From NCBI GenBank assembly GCA_036346205.1, contig JARFJB010000403.1:1-64000 (forward strand): 64,000 bases of DNA. Direction: 5' to 3'. Positions 34,563 through 45,848 of the stretch are shown in pieces. Origin of the DNA: Vesta saturnalis. Lineage: Eukaryota; Arthropoda; Insecta; Coleoptera; Lampyridae. The first letter of the stretch is position 1. Every line of letters begins with the position of its first letter. The position numbers and the translations under genes were made by a program. The notes under the pieces were generated by a model. The model ran no database searches and was not told the origin of the DNA. It saw nothing but the letters and a program-made list of their open reading frames with translations.

Positions 34563-36500
34563 TCATCACGGATAGCAGTCAATTATACCTGGGACGAAAT
34601 ACCCGATCTTTATGGAAGTGACCATTTCTCCTTAATTATTTCGACCGAATAAGCAAAGAATAGTCTGGTCCCCATAAACAAATGGCTTTTAAGACGGGCA
34701 GATTGGACAAAATTTAAAACAAATATTCCTCCTTTAAATAGGAACCAAGATACTAATAGTTTAGTAAATAATTTTACAACAGCCATTATAGAAGCCGCGG
34801 AAAGGTCTATACCGCAAAACCCACAGAAACGTGAGGTTCCTTGGTGGAACATAGACATTGCAAATGCAATAAAACGTAGAAAAAAAGACCTCCAAATGTT
34901 CATTAAAAATCCTATAACAATTCAAACAGTCACTAGCAGTAGCACGGCGACTAATATTAGACGGAAAAAGAAAGTCCTGGCAAAATTACGTGGCGGATAT
35001 GAATACCGAAACAACAAACTCCGAAATATGGAATAAAATTAAATCAGTATCCGGCGATGTGTCCAAGAAAGCCCCGATTATTTTAGAAGAAAATGGAAAA
35101 CTTATTGTAGAGCCAACGGATGTATCCGAAAGAATACCTCAATATTTTGAGGAAGTCAGCAGCTCAAATCAATATACATTAAAATTCAAAGAAATAATAT
35201 ATAACAGACAAGTTTTTTAAACGACACCGAACAAAATTAAAGTGACTATAATTCACAATTGACAGAAAAGGAACTAGACGAAGCGTTAAAATGTGTAAAA
35301 GACACTACGCCCGGCATCGATAAAATCGATGTTAAAAAAACCTATCTTCTACTGGAATTAAAGACCTTATTTACGCATTTAACAAAATATGGACAGAAGG
35401 AGGAGACTACCCTTTAGGATGGAAGACATCCATCATAGTCCCCATCCTAAAATTTAACAAAGACAAGCAAAATATTTCTAGCTATCGGCCTATATCGCTC
35501 ACCAGCTGCATGAGTAAAATATTAGAAAGAATGGTCAATAAGAGACTAATGAAATACTTAGAAAACAACAAACTTATTGACAAATACCAAGCAGGTTTTA
35601 GAAGAGGTTATTCAACGAGAGACAACATTACACTACTCTCAACATATATACAGGAAACATTCAACAAAAGGGAACGTGGTACCGTTGTCTTTTTCGATCT
35701 AGAAAAAGCGTATGACACGGTATGGAGATATGGTGTACTTAAAAAAATGCGTAGTTGGAGTATAAGAGGGAGAATGTTTAAATTCATAAGATCCTTGAAA
35801 ACGGCGTACCCCAAGGATCACGTATTAGTGTAACTTTGTTTATAGTCGCAGTAAACGATCTAACTAAATCGTTAGATTCGAAAATAGGCCGATGCATATA
35901 TGTAGATGATATAGCACTGTACACTTCCTCCAAAAGTGATGCATCACATAATGCAAAAATGCAAGCCGCCATTAATGCGGTAGTTAATAAAGCTGAAAAT
36001 ATAGGATTTCGTTTTTCACCCACAAAAACAGTGTGCATGCACTTCTGCAAGCTAAGGCACCCGCATCACTCTTTCTAAAAGAAAATAAAATCGAAAATGT
36101 CACTAATTATAAATTCCTAGCTGTAACAGTTGATCATACACTTACATGGAGAGCGCATGTGGGAAATGTTGCAATAAAATCCCGAAAAAGGTTAAATATG
36201 ATTAAATTTCTCTCCAATTCCAAATGGAGCGCAGACAGGGAGGTGCTCCAACGAGTGTATAAAGCTTTAATTTTAAGTCTATTCGACTATGGGTCTACAG
36301 CATACAATTCCGCGGCTTATTCTAATCTTAAAGCCTTAGACGTTATACAAAACGTATGTATGCGATATGCCATTGGAGCTTATCAAACTAGCCCAGTAAG
36401 TAGCATACATGTGGAATCAGGCATACTACCACTAAGGTTAAGAAGAATGTGGCTACTCCTGAAATATGTAATAAAAATAAAAACCTTCCTAAATTATCAG
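34563..36500 (+). pseudogene. non-LTR retrotransposon (I/R1/Jockey-type) ORF2 remnant
   Basis: Begins in the endonuclease C-terminus (YTWDEIPDLYGSDHFSLIIS). The RT follows: GWKTSIIVPILKFNKDKQNI, SSYRPISLTSCMSKILERMV, YQAGFRRGYSTRDNI, VFFDLEKAYDTVW (first catalytic D), then a damaged stretch where GVPQGS should be, and IYVDDIALYT (YVDD active site, about 35900). The thumb-like tail LSLFDYGSTAYNSAAY and LPLRLRRMWLLLKYVIKIKT follows. Several frameshifts. Truncated at both ends, with no RNase H domain, UTR or poly-A seen. Confidence 0.82.
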
Positions 36501-36787
36501 ATTTTCTATAACGCTGATAATTACTTTTCGGTGTATATATACAGTTCTGCGAATATATATTTTAACAGTTCGAAACAAAATGGAACATATTACTACCATT
36601 GTAGAGATCGACTCAGCATACGAAGTTGAACTGGCCGCAGACTGAAAGGGGTGATGGAAATCATACGAAATAAACTTGAAGCCCGACAGAGAAGTTTTAT
36701 CGAGGCGAGCACAGCTCTGGAGTTGCACAGTATGAAAGTACACGGTAGAAGTCGTGGGGCAGTGGTCAGTATTAACAGTGAGCGTGA

Positions 36788-37405
36788 ACAAGAAAGAGGT
36801 GTCAGCCTGCACAGATAGCGTTATCCGAACATGTAGCGAGTACATCAACAGTTCATCGGGGCGGGCGGCGGCAGCAATCACAACTGCAAGTATGTAAAAG
36901 AAGACGCAAGACTAAGGCCTGCAGCAGCAGCGTTCCTAAAAGACGTCGACCTCATGACGATGTGGATTCCGACATCATACTTATAAGTGAAAATGAAGAG
37001 GACAAGGAGAGGTGTCAGCAACCACAACAACAAGTAGTTCAGGTCAATCCGACGGTGAGCACACTGTCAACATCCCCAGAGAGGTGCCAGCAACAACTCC
37101 TACCGGAGGTACAAACCGTGTCAGCGATCAGCACTTTGTCATCGCCAGATGTAGGCAGTAGCAAGAATGTCTCTATGCTAGAGACGCTCCTCTTCCAAGC
37201 ACAACCGTTAAGGGAGAATATAAGCGAGCCCTGCGAGGCTGAACAAGGTCAACACACACCATCACTACCGTCAATACCATTAATCAGTCTGACAGGCCCC
37301 GCAGGTGTAGACGTGGCTGTACCCTCACTAGAGGAGCTCATCAGGGGACTGCTCCAATCACCGCTAGGATGTAATTATGAGGGTGAGGAGCTGTATCATT
37401 TTTAA
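36788..37405 (+). CDS. basic-acidic protein of virus-like module, function unknown
   Basis: Open from 36788 to a TAA at 37405; the start codon and any upstream exon are uncertain (36580-36790 is open in pieces in other frames). The N-terminal part is very basic with two nuclear-localisation-like clusters (VCKRRRKTKA, PKRRRPHDD), followed by DSDIILISENEEDKERC and a Gln/Ser/Pro-rich tail. Repeats around ERCQQ and SALSTLSSPE-like segments are visible. An AATAAA lies just after the stop. It converges with the DNA polymerase gene, whose stop is about 40 bp away. I do not recognise a family. Confidence 0.5.
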   Translation, partial: TRKRCQPAQIALSEHVASTSTVHRGGRRQQSQLQVCKRRRKTKACSSSVPKRRRPHDDVDSDIILISENEEDKERCQQPQQQVVQVNPTVSTLSTSPERCQQQLLPEVQTVSAISTLSSPDVGSSKNVSMLETLLFQAQPLRENISEPCEAEQGQHTPSLPSIPLISLTGPAGVDVAVPSLEELIRGLLQSPLGCNYEGEELYHF

Positions 37406-37446
37406 ATGAAAAAAAATAAAAAAAAATCTTTACCTGTTTTATTTAT

Positions 37447-40400
37447 TTATTCTTTATATCCAAATGGAAGAGTATCAAAATTCTCAATTCTCCGTCGCTT
37501 AGAATAACTTATCCTATACTGCTTAGATTCTGGCCTACTTAATACATTGTAACAACTATCTCTAACAATTTTTCTGTCATTATATACAAACAAAGAGTCT
37601 TTACTATTGCTAAGCACCATATCTTTCATCGATTCAAAGTTTATAATGCGTGAGTTTTTATAGTTTAAGGTAATGCCTTTCACTTTACACACGGATTTAA
37701 TTGTCTGTTCACTGGTTGAAAACACATTATAACTATAGTTTTTCGGTCCGGCACTAACAAATTTGGCTATATAGCTTCCTCCACCGTAAGCCTCCAGCTT
37801 GTCGGTCATCTGGTCAAGGAAATCCCCACATGCTGGATTCCAGTCGTCGGGTTTTGAGACAAATATGCTGCTGTCTGTGTCGTAATACAGAACACGTTGG
37901 TCTAGCTTCTCCAAGTAACTATATAGCTCTAAACGTGCATGAGCTGTCGTGTATGCGGCTATGGATACATTGTTTTTTATGATTCACCCTCTCCCTCCAG
38001 TCTATCCCAATTTACCATTACAACGTTATCATTTATAGGTATTATGGATTGTACCTGAACCATTGGATCGGTAAACAATTTGAAAAAGTCTTTGGTTCAG
38101 ATACAATACTGCACTGGGTTAAGTTTTCGCGCTGACCAAACTTACCCCAAAAAGAATTCAGCATAAGTTTAGCCAGGTACCTTAAACCGGAATTTTTCAT
38201 AATATTACTAGCCTCTAGTCGAATCCCCTCTTTCTCATAATAGTCCGTTACGTATTTCAATTTTGCGGTGTCTGACGTGCAATGGCTAGGCCACCCTGAA
38301 CATTCATGCTTTAGTTTCAGGAAATTATCGATGTAACCGCTAAATAAACCTCCCTGTTTAGTTGCTCTGTCATACGTGGTTACATCATACTCCCAAACTT
38401 CGAAAACATCCATGACTATATAGTATTTAGCGATAGCCTTGCGCAGTTCGTCAGCTACAAACGTCCCAACGAAACTGCGCTCAGCTTCACTATGCCTACA
38501 TTCTCCTTGATTTAACTCAGCACCGCACGTCCTACACAACACATTGGAATGAGCCCTATTGTGTTTTCTCTCAGGAAACGTCTACGAAATACTTTATTGC
38601 AGGCACTAGCAATAGTGGTAGCTTCCACAAACGGATTGACTTTATTCTGGGTCGTAAAGGTGGACCAGAAACTAATACAACCCTTCACGAGGATCTTAAC
38701 ATCCATCAGGCAATACTTCACAATCTCCTCACTCATCTTAAAAACATAATTACTCTGGGTCGTGTGCCATTCTAAAAGTGTTAGCCGATCTTTCGCAGAC
38801 ATCTGATCTGCACAATAATGTTCAAGTGCTGGCAAAGGATCCTCGTAATTCTGGTTCTCGGATGTGTTGAAGAGATATGGGAAATAACTTTTGGACTCGG
38901 GGAAGTTGAAAGTTTTTGGAAATGCGGAGAGTGGTGATGGGATGAAGTTAAGGGAATCAATAAATCGAATATTGTCGCATTGAATAGAGATTAGTTTTAA
39001 GCCGTTGGAGATGACTTTGGGTTTCCACTGATTATTATTAGTTAGCATGCATCTAAGCACAAAACATCCGTCGTACCCCTTCATGTTATGCGCAATGCAT
39101 GTAACTTTAAATTTTCGAGCTCTCTCGGCAACATATGCTAGAAACGATCGAACAGGGTTTTCCCTGAAAATGTGCACTCTTCCGCTACACGATGGACATT
39201 GCTCATCTAAATTGTCAACGTGTTTGATACAGACAGAGCAAACATTCGTGGCCACACATAGATTGGGCTCATGCAGAAACCTATCATTCGTTCCCTCACA
39301 CACCTTCTCTTGCATGCACTCCGAATCGTAAAAGATAAACATAGATGGTTTACCATTACTGCTGTCACGTCGAGCCTTGTTAACGGCCATGTAACAAAGG
39401 TGCCCGATAGGTTTTTGACTCAGGCACGTGGAACAGTAGCTGAAACCACATCTATGTTTACCCTTTACTTCATGGGTTTTAAGACATCTACGCAATTTTT
39501 CACATAATTTAGTGTCCTTGTGGTTTTTAAGACATTCAGCCCCATAAAAATCTCTCTTGCAATCATTACAAGTAATTTTAGGATTTTCAATAAAACAAGG
39601 TGGTTTCTGATGGCACGCTGGGCACTGGTACATACATTTTGCATGCCTTTTTTTGTTATTACGTTTTCTACACTGCTCGCAGTAATAACCGCAAGTAAAC
39701 GCCGAAGTGAGGCTGATAATGACGTTATAGTGCTCGTCTTCTAGTATTAAATTTAAAACTACCCTACCCGGTTCCCTAGGATCCTCAAAATAAACTGAAT
39801 CACCTATACGCGAATTATAAACTACAATGGTATATGAAGCTAAATGATTTTGAAATGCCTGAATATGCTCATAACTACCGCCCTGACTAAGATCTACACC
39901 GCTGTTTAGGCAAAGCTGTATAGCTCTCTCTTGAAGTAATGGGCATCCCGTTTCGATACTACTTCGCATTGCATCATTACTTCTAAATGCAATAGCTATG
40001 ACTAGAGCGCGAGCTAAACAATTATTATCGTTAATTGTTGATGGTACAACTACAATACCCTGCTTTTTAGATTTACAGAAATCTGGAAATTTTAACCCCG
40101 TCAGGTTTTTGCGCCCATAGCCTACAGGTACCGACACTCTATCCACGTTTAAAATCAACAAGTCACTAGAGAAAAAACTAGCATTGCTCTGCATTACTTT
40201 TGCAGCAGCGACATTATCATTTTCACCGACAACTGGTCCACTTTTCTAAATGAAATACTATTGGCTTGTCAGGGATTATCCTTACACGTTTCGTCATTGA
40301 AGTTAATAAATTGTTAATAAATTTAGTGTTTGATTCTCCTACTATATTTATGTGATTGAACATCGTAGAGGATGGTGTGGCCTCCTGCTGCTGAGAACCT

Positions 40401-40712
40401 GACCCCGTTTGGTTTTGCTGTTGTGACTCCACCATATCATCATTACCGTAAATCACGTCACTCATATTTATTTGAGCAGAGCTTAAAAAATAATTAAGAT
40501 TTTAAAAATCAAAAACAGGTATATACTTACATTCCACCAGCCCTTCGTACAGCTTCAACAAAATTATCGTACTCTTCCATCGAATCGATATTATTATTCT
40601 CAAACACAATTTTATAATTAATAATATTGTACGCCTTCATCAACAATTCGTCGGTTAATAATACACCACTGTGAAACAATCCCAAAATCTGCTTAGCTGA
40701 TAAAGATTCCAT
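37447..40712 (-). pseudogene. protein-primed family-B DNA polymerase (DNA_pol_B_2), broken
   Basis: Minus strand. Exon 1 (40531-40712) starts MESLSAKQILGLFHSGVLLT and joins in frame across a 49-bp GT-AG intron (40482-40530) to 40481. A frameshift near 40230 leads to the main ORF (40194-38512). It shows an OTU-like pair (NDNNCLARALVIAI; EDEHYNVI), Cys-rich zinc motifs (CEQCRKRN, CPACHQKPPC), and the three exonuclease boxes (FYDSECMQ; CIAHNMKGYDGCFVL; YCLMDVKILVKG). The polymerase part (38542-38042, 37914-37447) has CRTCGAELNQGECRHSEAER, LMLNSFWGKFGQR and VLYYDTDSSIFV. A deletion at about 38540 removes the region that should carry palm motif A; another frameshift lies near 37990. The family occurs in Polinton-like elements, adintoviruses and bidnaviruses; I read this as an integrated, inactive copy. 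Confidence 0.85.
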
Positions 40713-40895
40713 AGCGATGTGATGCTCTTCAAAACAAGAAGTACATTAACTAAACCCAGGCGCACGCTTTTATAGTATTCTTCCAGATCCCGAGGCAATT
40801 AATTATGCCACTATTTTTTTCGACGATAGGTTCAAAGGTCTACATGGTAGTTTTCTACACTTGTCTTACAACAACCTCTTTATTATTAAAAACAA

Positions 40896-41303
40896 CCCCC
40901 AGCGAAGGACCAGGTCCTAGAGATAGCATTTATCCTACAAGAATTTCCATAAAACAACCCAAGCGCTGCACCAGGTCCTAGAGGTAGCTCTCGTCTGACA
41001 AGAAACCCACAATGTCAAATTTCCCTCATTAGTCCTAGCCCCAGGTCACTTTCTCAAGGTAAACCTGTCTCTCAAGCTAAACCTGTTTCTCAAGGTTAAC
41101 AAAAACTTTCTCAAGGTAAACCTCTTTCTCAAAATAAACCTGTTTCTCAAGGTAAACAACTTTCTCAAGGCAAACCTTTTTCTCAAGGTAAACAACTTTA
41201 TCAAGGTCAAATAGTGGTCAGCCACGTGGCAGGCCTTGGGAAATCCCCAAGGTCAAATGACGTCACAAAAGTGAAAGGTCTCCCTTCTACTGACGGCTGT
41301 TAA
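40896..41303 (+). other. 18-bp tandem repeats with possible hexapeptide coding
   Basis: Nine units of ctttctcaaggtaaacct type fill 41050-41212. Eight are 18 bp and one is 21 bp, so frame is kept; one frame reads LSQGKP, VSQAKP, VSQG-stop-QK, LSQGKP, LSQNKP and so on, running on to SPRSNDVTKVKGLPSTDGC and a TAA at 41301. Upstream, two related blocks read GPGPRDSIYPTRI and APGPRGSSRLTRNP. A short palindrome (ccttgggaaatccccaagg, 41243-41261) follows. This may be a decayed coding exon or a terminal repeat zone of the virus-like module; there is no ATG or promoter to settle it. Confidence 0.4.
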
Positions 41304-41414
41304 TTTTGTTTTGTTTCTGTTTACACTTTTTATGTCAAACACAAATGTATCAATTTATTGTCAGTTAATCGCGTGTTAGATTTCAGTCAGTTTGTGATTA
41401 TTGAAAAATAAATA

Positions 41415-42506
41415 ATGGCTCATGTGTATGAAAATAATGAACTCGTGGACATGCTGTTGATTTATGGGGAGTGTCGTCAAGGTGCGGCTGCAGCCGCAAG
41501 GCTGTATGCAGAACGCTTTCCATTAAGAGTGCATCCGACATCCCGTAGTTTTATAAATCTCGAGGGCACGGGATGCTGGTTATTTAAGAGAACATCCTGG
41601 AGGGCATGTAGAAAGACCGAAACAACCTGTGAATATGCAGAATGAAGAACAAATTTTGAATATTGTTGAGGAAGATCCATCGATAAGTACTAGAGAAATT
41701 GCACGTGAGGTCGGTGTAAGTCAAACAAAGGTGTGGAAAACATCGCGGGAAAATCAGTTGTACCCATTTCACGTTCAACGTGTACACGCGCTACTTCCTC
41801 AAGACCATCCCCGTCGAGTTGAGTTCTGTGTATGGCTTTTACAAAACAATGCAGATCTTTTGAATTTTACAAGAAAAATTGTGTGCGTGGACGAGGCAGT
41901 ATTCACCAGAAATGGTATCCACAATTTCCGCAATACTCATGTTTGATCATTTGAAAATCCCCATGCTATACGGAGATCAAGCTTTCAAGAAGGATTTTCG
42001 GTAAATGTTTGGGCTGGAATTGTAAATGGAATACTCATTGGTTCGCTCATCTTTCCAGACCGTTTAACGGGCGAAAATTAGCTGAATTTTTTGGAAAATC
42101 ATCTACCTAATCTGCTGGAAGAATTGCCATTGGATATAAGGCAAAACATGTGGCTTCTACAAGACGGAGCACCTCCTCATTTTAGACGAGAAGTGCGGGA
42201 GTTCTTGGATTATACTTTTCCAAACAGGTGGATTGGTCGAAATGGGCCAGTTGCGTGGCCACTTCGCTCACCAGACCTTACACCATGCGATTTTTTTCTG
42301 TGGTGTTACATGAAAGCGTTAGTTTTTAAAACACCGGTAAACACGCGGGAAGAATTAATTGGGCGCATAGAACAGCAGCAGCAACAATTAAAACAACACG
42401 AATTTCGTTATTACGCGCTGTCACCGAACAGTGGTTACATCGCGCACAGCGTTGTGTAGAACAGAATGATGACAACATTGAACATGTCATTGGAAATAGA
42501 ACTTGA
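41415..42506 (+). pseudogene. mariner-like transposase (DUF4817, DD41D), broken
   Basis: Starts MAHVYENNELVDMLLIYGEC (DUF4817-like). A frameshift near 41560 and a stop precede STREIAREVGVSQTKVWKTS (HTH). First catalytic acid in VCVDEAVFTRNG, then a frame break near 41946, NVWAGIVNGILIGSLIFPD, second acid in LLQDGAPPHFRREVREFLDY, and third in SPDLTPCDFFLWCYMKALVF, 41 residues apart. A late frameshift in a CAGCAGCAACAA tract precedes the C-terminus (EQNDDNIEHVIGNRT). No TIR pair was found; a (TA)n run begins about 70 bp downstream. Confidence 0.85.
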
Positions 42507-42573
42507 CTGCTTATTCCTTTAAAAGAAATACCTCATTTATTTTTGAGTTAATTAAAAATGTTATTTGAAAAAG

Positions 42574-42574
<1 letters not shown>

Positions 42575-42636
<62 letters not shown>

Positions 42637-42644
42637 ATATATAT
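42575..42644. repeat. (TA)n microsatellite
   Basis: About 70 bp of TA with one phase slip (42625), separating the mariner-like pseudogene from the first Y block. Confidence 0.93.
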
Positions 42645-43050
42645 CGAACATGCTTGAAAAATACAATAAAATTTACAAAAGTGCCAGGAAAACAGAAAAG
42701 TATTTACTAATTTACTAATTTTCAGTTTTCGTCGTTGGTTACTTAAGGCTAGGCCTCCACTTGCGATTTGTAGTAGCGCGATTGTTTAGTCTCAGCTGAA
42801 ATAAAATATGGAACTGTATAGGTTTAAATGCGGGAGCATCCACTTGCGAGAAAACACGCAGCGATTAAAAGATGCAACTGGTTCTATTTTCCACGCGACG
42901 CGACTGTCGCTAACCAGAATGAGTCACTGGTCATGTTTATGGAATGTATCCATTAGCGACTGTCTAGTCGCGCTGTCGCAGGTCTTTAAGATACATCGTT
43001 CCGTGTTCATATTTATTTATATCCAATTTTGTTTTGTAAGATCTGTCAGG

Positions 43051-45367
43051 ATGGCTGACAATGAAACAGAAAGTGTTAGCGAAGTTAGTATAAGTGATGG
43101 ATTATTTGTAGATGTGATTGATAGTGATATTCTCATAAGCGAAGTTGAAAAGAGACCAGCTCTTTATAACAAAGAGCTGAAAGAATACAGTGACCGCAAT
43201 GTAAAGGAGAAATTGTGGGCGGAAGTTAGTAGTCAATTGATTCGAAACTGGAATAATCTGACACCGAAAGAGAAGAAAAGTAAAGGTAACATATAATAGT
43301 ATTTATATAATTTAGCGACTTCTGCTTTTTTGATGATTTCTTTTGTAGGTCTTATATCCACATAAATTAATTTTACAATTTAAATACATGGTACCAAGTC
43401 ATTGGCACAACACTGAATTTCCTAACCTACAAACACTTAAAAACCACATTTTTGACTTGTTTACTTGGGAAAAAGTTTGTACCAACCACTTGGTACCATT
43501 TATTCAAACATGTTGTTTGTTTACATTGTACGTAGCATCAACATAATAGATTTAGAGATAAGACCGACAAGTTTCATTATCATTTTTGCTAATATTAAGT
43601 AGTGTAGGGTAAATTTATGGAACAAAATTACCGTTATAATAATTATATTGTAGTTTGGTTAAACTTTATGACCTACGACGTTATAATCTTGATACATCTA
43701 ACACACAACTACGTAATAAATTGTATCAGACAACAACACTACTGGTTTAACAGTTCACTAGAGATGTCATATTGCCAAGGAACGGACCCATGTGGGAAAT
43801 AAAATAGTCTGCAAAATAGTCTCTAACTCCCGTACCTGTAGAATCAAACCGCACACCAACTTGAGGTATTCCTCTAAATTACACTCGTAACATTCATCTT
43901 CAAAACGTATTCCATCTTTTTTCCTTACAAAATTGTGCAAAACACAGCATGATTTTACAATGTCATCTGCTAAGTTTATTTGTACATCCAAGGGCCGATG
44001 AAAAATTCGCCATTTATTGGCTAAAATGCCAAAGGCGCATTCCACCATTCTTCGTGCACGGCATAGCCTGTAGTTGAACACACGTTTTTTCATTGACAAA
44101 TTTCTTCTAGAATAGGGTCTAACTATGTTTTTTGACAGGGCAAAAGCCTCATCACCCACAATAACAAAAGGCATTGGCTTGCCTTCTTCATCATATGGAA
44201 GAGTTTGTTCCAGAGGAATATTTAAATCTCCAGAATTCAACTTTCCACCTAATGCGGAGTTTTCAAAATATTAGAATCTGTGTTGGCACCATAGGATCCA
44301 CATCTATTGCTACAGTAGTCTGCATCCACTATACCTAGTAGCACAATAGAAAAGTAATTTTGTAGTTATAAAAAGAGAACCAGAGTTAGGCGGCTTAAGT
44401 AATCTGATATGCTTGCCGTCGATAGCGCCAATGCAATTTGGGAAATTTGTCCTCAGATGAAATACTTTGGCAATCTCTTTCCATTCTTCTTCAGATTTAG
44501 CTGACATGTACAGTGGTTGTAGCAATTTCCATAGTTGTGCACATGTATCCTTTACGATGTTCCCAATGGTACTAGCACCCAACAGTAATTCAAAGTGCAA
44601 AGCAATAAAGCTGCTACCAGTAGGAAGGTACCTGTAAAAAAGAATTTTGTACCTTGTTTTGTTTTTAGTTTATTAAATTTAAACATAAACACTCATGTAT
44701 ATGGTTTTCCAGGTGCAGAAGTCCAAAGGAAGTGGAAGAATCTAAAGGATTGTTTTCAAAGAAATTGCAGCTCAACGAAAAACAGTTTCAGGCCAAGGTG
44801 CAAAAAAAGAAATACATCCATTTTGAAGCACTTTTGTTTCTGTTGCCCTTTTGTAAGGGCAGGAGACAAGTCAACATTTCCCAAAGTGAAAATCTCGAAG
44901 AACAAGAGCATTCTGCAGAGACAACTGGTAACATTCAAGATGGAAACAACACCACTGTAACTGATGATGAAGAAGGCAGACTCGAACGTACGCGTTAAGA
45001 GAAAGAAGCAACCTGTTTCATCCTATGAAACATCATTATTAAATATACTACAAGCAAACCAGAGTGATAAACAAAATGAAGATAGACATTTTGCTTTGAT
45101 GTTGGTACCAATGTTAGCAAAATTAAATGATGACCAGAACACTACGCTAAAGTTGAAATATTGAACGTAATGCGCAATGCTAGATACCACAATCCTCAAC
45201 CTCAACCACATCAAGTTCATTCTACTTATGTTCAAGGTGCTACTCAAGCTAACTTCTCACAGAACACTGGAAATAATACACTGAGTTATTTCAGTAAGTT
45301 TTCAGAAAACATTTTGTCACCATGTTCTACAAGCGGAAGTGATTTGTATGATCTGTCTAACTTTTAA
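43051..45367 (+). CDS. MADF-BESS DNA-binding partner protein of the Harbinger element
   Basis: Exon 1 (43051-43285) MADNETESVSEVSISDGLFV then EKLWAEVSSQLIRNWNNLTP. The intron 43286-44712 (G|GTAACA ... TTTCCAG) joins in frame to exon 2, giving a continuous MADF domain through VQRKWKNLKDCF. After a probable one-base frameshift near 44760 it continues QAKVQKKKYIHFEALLFLLP. The C-terminal part contains a BESS motif (EDRHFALMLVPMLAKL), another frame break at about 45160, and ends at 45367. Known Harbinger partners of this kind bind the termini and help import the transposase. The whole transposase second exon lies, antisense, inside this gene's intron. Confidence 0.75.
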
Positions 45368-45848
45368 ACTCGTTTTGTATTTAGATTTAATTTCATAACA
45401 TACCCCTGTAAATTCATTTTTATATTTTTAATTATCTCTTGACTTGAAAATAGTATACTTCATAGACTTATCAGGAAATAATGAAAAAATATGTTCACAA
45501 TGTTAATAATAAATTATATATCGCACATAATTGATAATTTATTATACTTACCTCAAAGTTACAGACAATCGTTCTTCTGGTGGTATAGCGTTTCTCCACC
45601 TTGTGTTTGTGTAGGTTATTGAAGGACCAACTATTTGTAACAGTTCTTCTAAACTACTTTTACTCATCGGTAATACTTGAAAAATTTCACCGGGTGTTAC
45701 ATAAATCTTCAAACAACTTATAAAACTGTCCTTTAATTAATCTTTGACTTGTTAACGGATGTACCCAATAACGATGTTTCCGGCGTTTACTTTTTGCCCG
45801 AAGCAACAGAGCAATAATACAACAAGTGTCGATGTCGTCCATGTCCAT
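43767..45848 (-). CDS. PIF/Harbinger transposase (DDE_Tnp_4), two exons, damaged
   Basis: Minus strand. Exon 1 (45848-45552) MDMDDIDTCCIIALLLRAKS, a frame break near 45700, then SKSSLEELLQIVGPSITYTN and NAIPPEERLSVTLR at a GTAAGT donor. The intron (45551-44632) joins in frame to YLPTGSSFIALHFELLLGAS. Catalytic boxes: NFPNCIGAIDGKHIRL (first D, about 44430), FVIVGDEAFALSKNIVRPYS (second D, about 44145) and RARRMVECAFGILANKWRIF (E, about 44030). Small indels between 44240 and 44400 break the segment around the VDVG box, so this copy is probably inactive. MADF exon 2 lies, antisense, inside its intron. Confidence 0.85.

Noticed and set aside
38549..39744. Plus-strand ORFs opposite the DNA polymerase
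   Set aside because: Shadows; the minus strand carries clear exonuclease and polymerase boxes.
41048..41212. The 18-bp repeats as a CRISPR array
   Set aside because: Units are directly adjacent without spacers, and the setting is eukaryotic.
43617..43802. 61-codon ORF in the MADF intron
   Set aside because: Noncoding intron sequence overlapping the end of the antisense transposase; no motif.
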